Notes under the pieces: generated by a model
What the model saw: only the letters and a program-made list of their open reading frames with translations
What the model was told of the DNA's origin: nothing
The model's database searches: none
Shown here: positions 56,041 through 64,000 of the stretch, piece after piece
How the letters are laid out: each line of letters begins with the position of its first letter
Numbering within the stretch: position 1 is the stretch's first letter
NCBI GenBank assembly: GCA_030144725.1
Contig: JASKMD010000026.1
Coordinates: 3,173,121-3,237,120, forward strand
DNA: 64,000 nt
Direction of reading: 5' to 3'
From: Haematococcus lacustris
Lineage: Eukaryota; Chlorophyta; Chlorophyceae; Chlamydomonadales; Haematococcaceae
Position numbers and translations under genes: made by a program

Positions 56041-56183
56041 ACTTTTGATCTGCAAGTGGTGGAGGGAATGAAATGGGTGTCACGCCAGCACTATGGGAGC
56101 GGGCCCGCAACAATCCCTAGGGCCTAGTAATTCAAACAGGCTGTAAGCCTTATATCACTCCTTGAATCTCCCGTGGCTCCTAA

Positions 56184-56228
56184 GGCCTAGGCTACAAGCG
56201 GCTGCGAGACAAGCCACCCAAGGCCTAG
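56184..56228 (+). pseudogene. micro-fragment of a Fanzor C terminus
   Basis: GLGYKRLRDKPPKA followed by TAG, then a CAG run: the last 14 codons of a Fanzor with no upstream coding part. It lies 150 bp past the tail of copy C, so a further element once ended here. Confidence 0.75.
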
Positions 56229-56229
56229 T

Positions 56230-56262
<33 letters not shown>

Positions 56263-57841
56263 TGGTGGTAGTGGTGGTGGTAGTGGTGATGGTGGCAGCA
56301 AGAGGGATGATGGTGTCTTGGCTACAGCTGCTGGTGGGTGATGGTATGGCAGCTGCCCCTACTAGTTGTGATGGTGGTTGATTGCTGCTCTGGGTCCCTA
56401 CACATGCACAACGCCCAACTCTGACTTCGCTCCATTGCAATGCTGCGCAACATCCACTGCGCAACACAATTGATACAACTGAACCGGGTTTTGGTTATTC
56501 ACGTTTCGCACGGCGGGCATAAAAAATGGCGTGCAAACACATCTCAGTGGCTTCTCACACTCCGTGTAAACCTTCATGTTATTGCCCAGTTAAAACAACA
56601 CATACGTGAAGGGCCATACTGACGGCTGGCAGCAGCAAGGAGGCATCTCCGCTAAGGGACTTGCAATGTCACTGCATTTACATTGCAATCAAAAGCACCT
56701 CACATATGCAATACATTTGCCATGCAGGGAAACTTCAACCGTTGCAATGAACATACATCGTAGTTGTGTGTCAGCCAATGACTCAACCATTGCCATCAGT
56801 ATGCATACATATCCTTGCAAAGAAGTACATTTGTGGGAAAGCACCATCTGCATCATCATCATCTAAGGAGCCACCGATGGGACATGCACAGGAGGCAATC
56901 ACGTGTTACGGTTGGAAGCAGGTCAGGGTCCGTGTCATGCACTCAAACCGTCAACGTGCATGCATCCTTTCCTGCTTTGGGTGTCGCAACCGTTTTCTTA
57001 GACATGGGTCCATGCAGGAACATCATTTGTTGCGATTTATATTCTTAGCAGGGAGTGTGACCTGAAGGGGACTGGCATGGCAGTGCTTGATGTCCGCATG
57101 CATCCATGGTCCATGCGCATGGCTCACACTTCCTTCACACATTCACATGGCACGCTGACATGCATGTTTGCTGTAACATATATGCTGTATTTCCACATGA
57201 TTCTGCATCATTTGCGGTGTGTATGTGCTGAAATGTGAACGTGTGAACACATTCATAATGCTACATCCCCAGCCTGCTGTACTGCACACTGAGATCACAC
57301 TAAATGAAAGCACATCACCGGACTGACCTTCTCGGCCAGATGCTCCGGGCGGACTGGGTCTGGATGGGCTGGGTCTGGATGCTGCAGCGCTACAGAGTGG
57401 GGCTTGCTGGCCATGGCCTGGAACCTCACCCGGCAACATCCCGGCTGCACCACCTTCATCACCCGCACTGAACCCACCCCTGCTCCCACCGTTGCACATT
57501 CGACAGTAGGGAACCTCAGCTCGATACCCTTATCGATACCTCACCTTATCGATACCTCACCTTCATACCCTTGTTTTACTCACCACAATACCTCGAAAGA
57601 CCTCTCCTCAAGCCAGGGGCAGGCTGGGTACTGCAGCCAGGTAGAGGATGGCTGCTAAGGTTGGCCTTGGGCGGCGGCATCAAACTGGCGTCATGAACTG
57701 CCATGGGTGCCAGTGGTTGTAGAGTGGTAAACAAGAGGACCACTCGCAGGCCAGTGCATGTGGATGAGTGTTGGTGCTGGGACTACAAGAATCACTGACC
57801 AGCAAGATGGAAGCGGCCCAGTGCCACGTGGTCGGAGGAGA
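56229..57841. other. spacer between Fanzor debris and the bZIP gene
   Basis: CAG then GGTGGTAGT microsatellite at 56229-56300; TTATCGATACCTCACC twice at about 57530-57561. No gene recognised; the 3' untranslated region of the bZIP gene (minus) should lie near 57400-57841. Confidence 0.45.
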
Positions 57842-60800
57842 TCAGGGCAGGGGAGTCAGGTACACGGCCTCCACCACTGCCATCCCACCTGCCCCCACAG
57901 GGCCCACCCGGCATGCTTGAGCCACTTGAAGGCTCCGGCTCCATAATGGGCCTGAGCAAGGCGGGGAAGTGGGCAGCCCAACCCCCTGCGCTGCCTGGTC
58001 TGCCAGCAGCCGCAGGTTGGCTGTGGGCGACAGGGGGGGCAGGCCTAGCGCAGGTGCAGCCTGCTGGCCTGAACCAGGCTGCTTGTCAGGGCTGCATGGC
58101 TGGGAGGGTGGGGGGCCCAGCACCTGGCCTGAGGGGATAGCGCAGGGCCCGCCAGCTGAGAGGTAGGGCGCAGTTTTGTAGGGCTGCAGTGGAGGTGAGA
58201 GGGAGAATACGGTCTGGTGCGTCGCTGACAAGTCAGGGTGGGTGGACTGGGAGGGTGGGTCGTTAGTGCTAGGGGCCCGCTGAGGCAAGCAGGCCCGCTG
58301 GGCAGGCTGGGTTGAGGGCTGGCGAACAGGCATGTGCTGCTGTGACATACGCAAGGAGAGAGGGTTTAGCGATGCATGCGTTGAGGAGGCCGGTGACAGC
58401 AGCTCTGGTGACCTGTGGGCCCTGTTGCAGCCTCCCAGATGACAACTGCCCTGACGAGTGTGGATGGGGTGCTGGGCAGCTGGGGCGGGTACAGTGTCAC
58501 TGCCGCACAGGCACCCAGCCTCAGGGTGGTGGGGCGACTGCAGCAGGCATATCAAGAGGTTCACAGCATCAGGCGGCAGTGCGCCGCTCACATGCTGCCT
58601 GTTGGCCTGCAGCCAGGACACATCCAACATGGGTGCCAAAACGATAGTGACAGCACACTGCTCGACTTTGCCAGTCACGCCCACAGTCACGCGTCAGCGT
58701 GGACACCCCACACGTACCACCACCTAGCCTAAACAACCTACCAGCGATATCGACATACTAGCAGCTCGGGCTCTTCTGCCGGCAAGCACAAGGTCCAGTA
58801 GGTCTTAAGTTAGCACCTAGCTGTCACTTGGCTGAAGGTCAGTCCAGGCCTGCAGCGGTCTGCGCCTACCTTGGCAAAGTCCTTGAGGGCCAGGGAGGCT
58901 TGGCCCTCACGCGCGCACATTGCCTGCAGGGCGGCCACCTGCACACACACCCCGCACCACCGGCCTAGTGCGCAGCTGTGGCGGTGATCACCCGTTTGCT
59001 TGTTGCATTCGACTTTGCAGCAGCAGCAGCAGCAGCGAGGGTGAGCCTGAACATGCTTCAGGCTTGCACCAGCGGATGGCGACCTGAACCCAACCAGAGC
59101 CTGAGCTGTAGGCTGTGGAAGCTGAGGCTCGGGTTCAGGAAAGCAAGGAAACTAGAGATGAGTGATGGTGATTGTGCCTGCCAGCAAGAGCTGCCGGCCA
59201 TGGCTGCTCTCTGTGCTAGTACTGCCATGGGCATAAGGTATCGACAGTGACGCTGAACGCTAGGCACACCACATGCATGACCTGGCACGGGGGCTCGAAT
59301 GGCTCAACCACAATTGGCGGGAACCCACACACCCTTTCGGTAGCTAGGGGTCAAGCTGGCTCTACTCAAGCTATCATAGCTGGACAGCGCCGTCCCTAAC
59401 ACCTGGACCAAGTGACCCCACCTGCTGCTGCAAGCGAGCGTGCTCAGCCAGACAGCCATCCAACGCTTGTTGCATGTCGTTCAGCACCAGTGACTTGCGG
59501 GCACGGCAACGTTGGGCCGCCTCTCTGTTCCTCTCCCTCCTGCAGCCAGAGCCCAAGCGAGCTGGTGCCAACACTGGTGCCAATACTGGTGCTGCTGGTG
59601 TTCCCTAGTGGTCCACTCCAATGCAGACCCTGGTGAGGGTTGAGGGGCTCACGCACACAGAGCCAAAGCCCAAAGCCAGCCAGCAGGTCACGCTGTAAGG
59701 ACCAGTGCGGGGCATGATGTGGTGCCCAGTAGTGGCCCCCCGCAAGCCCCCACAGGCCCCACGCAGCAGCCAGGCAGCCACACAGGCAGCAGCCTCAGAG
59801 CCTGGGCCCAGCACTCCCCTGCCAGCCAAGCGCAGCAAGCGCACCAAGGCTGAGCCAGAGACAGCTGAGCCAAGCCAGCCCACCAAGGGCAAAGGCAAGG
59901 CCCAGGGCAAGGCTGCCAAAGCCAAGCCAGCACCACAGCCAGGCAGGTGGCTGGACAGGGACTGCAATGCAGCGCTGAACATGCAGCGCATTGGGGAGAG
60001 CAAGTGGCGCCCGCTGGAGCTGTGCTTCTGGCCAGACCAGGGAGCACTGCCAGCCAAGGGCAAGGATTACCCTGGCCTGGGCTACAAGCGAGTGCGAGAC
60101 AAGCCACCCAAGGCCCAGCAGCAGCAGCCTGCTGAGGCACAGTAGTGTGTGCCCCCCCCCCCCATTGGAGCTGTCAACAGCCTTCAATTAGTGCATGTTT
60201 TGTCATGCCAACTCTACGCATAGCCCTGTCACAGGGGTCAGGCAATGCTGTAGGTGGTAGGCGACCGTGACCATGTGTATGCCATGTATAGGCCATGTGC
60301 ATGCCATGCGATGGGAACTCCACACAGACAAAAACACTGTTTTGTAGTGGTCCACAACTAGTGTGTTCGACTGCAATGAAGGCTCAAGGTTGAGGGCCAA
60401 GGTGCTGTAAGGAGCTGGCGTCACGCGAACACCTACCTTTCCACGCGAACAACAGGGTCGACAGGGCTCCGCCTGCACCTCTTCTTGGCCGCTTGAGTTG
60501 GAGCTGCCATAGACGCGCTGGGGCCCAGAAGACTGCTCCTGCCTCGCTGCCCTTGGCTCACCCCTTCACTGTCGCAGCCGCTGAGCCCATGGCCTGCCAA
60601 CAGAACAGCTTGCGAACCTGCTGCAGCCTCTCCCAGCGACATAGGCTGCTGCCCCGAGCTGTGGGCAGGCGGGGGCCAGGGAGTCATGGCTGCTGCGGAG
60701 AACGCTGTGTTGCTGGACGTGTCATGCCGGGCACCTATGGTCACCTGGCTGTCTGCAGAAGCAGCTCCGTGAGCAAAGCTGTGCGGTGCGGCTGCTGAGG

Positions 60801-61065
60801 TGTTGGAGGCTGGAAGGATTGCTGGCATGCTGCATTGCATGGGATGCAGGGTTGTGAAGCGTGGTCTGCCAGCATCTGCTTTGGGTGCATGGCCTGGTGG
60901 GCAAATGTCAGCGGGTGGCCATGCATTTCTGATTGGCTGCTGTTGGGCACGACCTAGCTGCCTGTCACAGCTTCCAGGGACGGTGGTAAGGTTTGGCATG
61001 CATGGATCAGCCACCTGCATCAGACATGCAGTTTTGGTCGAAGCAACCTCATAATTACCGCACAC
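57842..61065 (-). CDS. bZIP transcription factor, four exons
   Basis: Minus-strand exons: 60437-61065 (start not certain), 59422-59539, 58870-58938, 57842-58606. Phases match at every junction; about 525 aa. Exon 1 is Ala/Ser/Pro-rich and ends in a nuclear-localisation-like KKRCRRSPVDPVV. The 60437/59539 splice rebuilds the basic region VERRERNREAAQRCRARK, with the bZIP signature N-x7-R. The zipper continues with heptad positions Met, Cys, Leu, Leu through ALDGCLAEHARLQQQ into VAALQAMC of exon 3. The long last exon is Pro/Ser/Gln-rich, a likely activation or regulatory region. Intron 1 (897 bp) houses Fanzor copy D in antisense orientation. Target genes unknown. Confidence 0.9.
59604..59652 (+). 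repeat. short Fanzor tail end inside bZIP intron 1
   Basis: CCCTAGTGGTCCACTCCAAT then GCAGACCCTGGTGAGGGTTG and AGGGGCTC: only the last 45-50 bp of the tail, closest to the solo tail at 35048-35173. It ends 49 bp before copy D begins. Confidence 0.75.
59692..59701 (+). repeat. left 10-bp direct repeat GCTGTAAGGA
   Basis: Identical GCTGTAAGGA stands at 60404-60413, bracketing copy D. Four of the bases (GCTG) overlap the element's own 3' end, so the true target duplication is 6-10 bp. Confidence 0.7.
59702..60145 (+). pseudogene. Fanzor copy D, 5'-truncated, inserted in the bZIP gene
   Basis: Reads VRGMMWCPVVAPRKPPQA to the end (GLGYKRVRDKPPKAQ, stop TAG) without a break. Differs from copy B by only a few bases (for example CCACGCAG for CCATGCAG). 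Homology starts at 59702 in the middle of a codon run, 66 bp further into the gene than copy B. Lies antisense to the bZIP gene, wholly within intron 1. Confidence 0.92.
60146..60407 (+). ncRNA. conserved Fanzor 3' tail (candidate guide-RNA region), copy D
   Basis: Matches 52557-52819 with a one-base loss at the CTACG(T)CATAGCC position and one fewer or more C in the C run. Ends AGGTGCTG, after which the flanks differ (TAAGGAGC here, GTGACC in copy B). See copy B for the proposed role. Confidence 0.5.
60404..60413 (+). repeat. right 10-bp direct repeat GCTGTAAGGA
   Basis: Partner of 59692-59701; directly follows the GGT of the Fanzor tail. Confidence 0.7.
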
Positions 61066-62477
61066 TCCTTACACTCCTTACTCAGAGTCATCAGGGTTGC
61101 CCCTCCCCAGCTGGCATTATAGTCATGTTTATGACTGCACCCGTCAAACAAATTGAACAGCCGCGAACAGCTATAGACAGAAAAGTAGATGCAGACAAAA
61201 TACAGATGCAGACAGCTGTACAACAACCAGGTTTGGCGCCAGCACCCTCCGGCGGCGGCTCCCTGCTACACGGTGTCCCTGCTACTGACCTGGGACGGTT
61301 GATCTCGTGCTCTCTTTGTCTGTATCGCTTGCATCGCAGTGCGGCTCCTAGCTTCGGCTACTTCGCGGGCGGGGCGGGGGCTTGCGGGTGCAAGCCGCGG
61401 AAGGGACAAATCCACGGGCGCGGTGGATGGCTCAGTGGATGCTACCTGACCATGTGCAGCAAGGGCAAGCGCCGTGCCGTGTCCCTTCGTCACTGGGCCG
61501 CGTCACAAGGGCCGGGTCTATACTCACGAGTCAGAAGGATGGTTGCCCTCGATGCTATGCCCATCAACAGCTGGAGAAATGAAGGGCGGTGTGTTAATAG
61601 CAAGCCATCTCCGTCTGTCCCTTGATGTTGACAGAGAGTAAGCAGCGCGTAGAGAACTGGCTTGAGAAGATATCTCGTCGGCTTGGTGCGTGCTGCACTG
61701 CGGGCGCAAATTGTATGCCAGTTCCTGACGCGCTGCCTATGCCTACACTCTGAGGCGAAGTGATGACGGAGTGCGAGAAAGGGACCCAGAGATGCTAGGA
61801 GTGCGGAGTACTGACGTTTGAAAACGACGGTACATGCTCCGGCGGCTTGCGCGCATGCTTTGATTCTTCATGTCACATCATGACAAACGGCAGCGCAAAT
61901 ACCCTATTCGGGATGCAACAAGGCTTTGCCTGTGCGAAACCATCATCACATGCAGCTTCATCACTATAGCGTCATCAGTCGCACCCTTGACAGCTACAAA
62001 CCCCATCCCGAAGGCACATTCCCCAGCAGTCCAAGTCCAGTGCTGGGCTTCCTGTCAAAAGCAACAGCTTGATGAACAGCTAAACTGAACAGCTAGATTA
62101 GCTACTATGGGTGGTTGCAGGCCCAGCCATCCTTGCTGCGCCGGTGCATGACAAATGGCAGCCTGCATGTCGTGATAACCAGCAACTGGCAGGCTGGTAT
62201 GCTGCACGCCACTGACAACAGATGTATCACACAAATTGACCGTGGAGCGACCCATACCCCAGCCTAATGTCGACCCCCCATGAACTGAGGGTGCGGATGC
62301 GTGCGGCCCTCATGCCGTTCCGTGTGCCATGTCGTGCTCGTGACTGCTGCAGCTAATGACGCCGTCCATAAGCAGACAGGGTGAGAGTTAATGTTGGTTT
62401 AGGGGTTAGGGTTATGGCTAGAATACGGGCTAGGGTGCTTTCGGGCATCTGTTATAATTGGAACGATACAGATGAGA
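61066..62477. other. spacer upstream of the bZIP gene
   Basis: Should contain the bZIP promoter (minus strand). A frame at 60993-61625 has no family motif. TTTAGGGGTTAGGGTTA at 62397-62413 is a short telomere-like word. Nothing else recognised. Confidence 0.4.
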
Positions 62478-62723
62478 CAAAGCTGGGTACTCCTTGCCCT
62501 TGGCAGGAGCCGCTGCTCGGTGTTGCCACTTACACAGCTCCAGTGGGCGCCACTTGCTCTCCGCTGCCCGCTGGAGGTTGAGGGCTGTGCTGCAGTCCCT
62601 GTCCACCCATTTGCCAATGTCACCGGGGGTGGCCTGGACCAGCTTGGTGCACCACATGAGCCCCCGCACTGGCGCCTCGAACAGCTTGCTCCAGGCTGAC
62701 CGCAACAAGCGGTGCTGTACCTG
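62478..62723 (-). pseudogene. Fanzor copy F, inverted arm
   Basis: Minus strand: QVQHRLLRSAWSKLFEAPVR, GLMWCTKLVQATPGDIGKWV, DRDCSTALNLQRAAESKWRP, then CKWQHRAAAPAKGKEYPAL, after which homology stops. RuvC-III Asp present. No stops in the 82 codons. It is the mirror of 62823-63068 in copy E. Confidence 0.88.
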
Positions 62724-62729
62724 TTCATG

Positions 62730-63131
62730 GTCAGCTCGGCTATGAACAGCCCCCAGCCCTGTGAGGAGGAGCTGCACCGCAGCGAGCCCACCAGGCTTGA
62801 AGGCTGTAAGCCCCAGCCAGGTCAGGTGCAGAACCGCTTGTTGCGATCAGCAAGGAGCAAGCGGTTTGAGGCGCCAGTGCGGGGGCTCATGTGGTGCCCA
62901 CAGCTGCACCAGGATACCCCTGGTGACATTGGCAAATGGGTGGACAGGGACTGCAACACAGCCCTCAACATGCAGCAGGCAGGGGAGAGCAAGTGGCGCC
63001 CACTGGAGCTGTGTAGGTGGGAACACCGAGCAAGGCTTCCTGCCAAGGGCAGGGAATACCCAGCATTGGGCTACAAGGTGCTGCGAGACCGAGCCCCCAA
63101 GGCCCTAGCCCAGCAGCCTGTAGCACAGTAG
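62730..63131 (+). pseudogene. Fanzor copy E, 5'-truncated, second subfamily
   Basis: Open from VSSAMNSPQPCEEELHRSEP through RFEAPVRGLMWCPQLHQDTP, GDIGKWVDRDCNTALNMQQA, GESKWRPLELCRWEHRARLP, to LGYKVLRDRAPKALAQQPVA and TAG at 63129-63131. The DE-RTS motif just upstream of VSSAMN is lost at the junction with the inverted copy F. The linker between GLMWCP and DRDCN is short (GDIGKW type), unlike the Lys/Ala/Pro-rich linker of copies B-D: a separate subfamily. Confidence 0.9.
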
Positions 63132-64000
63132 CATGTGTGCACCGCGCAATGCTGTAACTGTTGCTTACATCAGAGCATGTGTTTCATGCCAACATTGGTT
63201 GCCTGACTCTCGCGAGGGGGGAGTCAGGCGCTCCCAACTGTTTAAAAATGACAGGAAACCGACCCCTGGTAGTAGGACGGCTGTAGCTCTGCACTCACTG
63301 CGCCAAATGTTATGCTAGATGATTCACAATGTAGCCAACCCAGCCAGCTACCTTTCACCCATCCAGAATAAGTATACACTGAGTAGGCCGTGCACAACAA
63401 AGCGTCAAAGTTAGTGATTCAAATTTGAGCCGTAGCGGAGCATGCAGTCATCGCTGCGACCGCCCGCGTCGCTTAGGCTGCTCAACATGAGCATGCGCGT
63501 CGGCGGCAGCAGTCGGATCGGAAAGCGGTTGCAGCGATGTGGCACTGAGCCCACCTCCTCCCCATACCTGGAGGGCAATGCCACAGCTCGACCATTTTGA
63601 CTTACAACATGCTACTTACTAGGTTGAGCTCCTCTCAGACATTGCTACAAACACTCATACTCAGACAAGCCAAAAGCTCACTTTGGTCGGTGACCCCCAA
63701 CTCCCTTAGCCGATCTCAGGACCGGGGCCATGCAGTCAGACACACAACTCCACACCATGACCGAATCAGGACTCGGCTCCTCTAAGAGTTACACTCCCCT
63801 ACATGCCATCCACCTGCGTGCAAAGTTGCATAGCTCAACTGCCACCCCACAGCCCCGTAGCCCTGATTCTGCTTGGAGAACATGATGTCACTTTGAAGAT
63901 GTCAAACTGATAGAGGCCTGGGCTGTTTAACGTGCAGTTTGTTTCAATAGATGCGCCAATGGGTATAGAACAAACATTCCATGGCCATTTTCCTGTGGAT
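63132..64000. other. Fanzor E 3' flank and unannotated end of window
   Basis: 63132-63200 (TTACATCAGAGCATGT then TCATGCCAA) resembles the start of the Fanzor tails of copies B-D, then homology fades. No gene seen to the end of the window. Confidence 0.45.

Noticed and set aside
57842..59539. Reading the bZIP basic-region exon as the first exon of the gene
   Set aside because: Its 5' edge is a splice acceptor that joins in phase to 60437, rebuilding the basic region; the intervening Fanzor lies in an intron.
62395..62413. Telomere-like TTTAGGGGTTAGGGTTA
   Set aside because: Too short and irregular; the chlorophyte TTTTAGGG array would be much longer. Probably chance.

Overview
The window is nuclear DNA of a green alga, most likely a chlamydomonadalean chlorophyte. 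The evidence is a GC-rich sequence, many short GT-AG introns with matching phases, very dense CAG/GGC/GGGGC microsatellites and minisatellites, a Pro/Ser-rich FAS1 protein, and several Fanzor (eukaryotic TnpB-like) remnants. From memory the repeat style and Fanzor sequences resemble Haematococcus; I could not check this. The spliced genes end in ordinary TAA/TAG/TGA stops.

Region 1-7.8 kb is satellite country. Two arrays (606-1523 and 4319-5167) are built on the same 14-bp perfect palindrome CTACAGTACTGTAG. Around them lie GGCGGGA, GGGCT, 101-bp and 69-bp tandem repeats, a 44-51-bp dispersed element in three copies, and four hairpins with compensating stem changes.

Genes reconstructed exon by exon: TSPO/MBR translocator protein (minus, 7868-10348, 7 exons, 239 aa); M18 aspartyl aminopeptidase (plus, 11940-20877, 15 exons, 578 aa); a Gln/Pro-rich putative regulator with a C-terminal helix-turn-helix-like region (plus, about 23060-33255) whose last intron holds a 3.4-kb 26-bp minisatellite; an EMSY-like ENT plus Tudor/Agenet-type protein (plus, 36775-40123, 7 exons, 499 aa); a FAS1 protein with a huge Pro/Ser-rich N-terminal region (minus, 46575-51041); and a bZIP transcription factor (minus, 57842-61065).

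Mobile DNA: one Fanzor copy sits beside TSPO (10726-11485) and a cluster of copies lies at 52-63 kb. Every copy is truncated or broken. One (59702-60407) lies inside the first bZIP intron, flanked by a 10-bp direct repeat. One (54171-55773) has a His for the RuvC-I Asp and a hAT-type MITE inserted in it. Two form a 246-bp-arm inverted repeat (62478-63068). Several share a conserved non-coding 3' tail that also occurs alone at 35048-35173; this tail is my best candidate for a Fanzor guide-RNA (omega/fRNA) region. A hAT transposase remnant (43948-44759) and a LINE reverse-transcriptase scrap (21991-22131) complete the set.

The host genes share no obvious pathway; they are housekeeping and regulatory genes separated by repeats and element debris.
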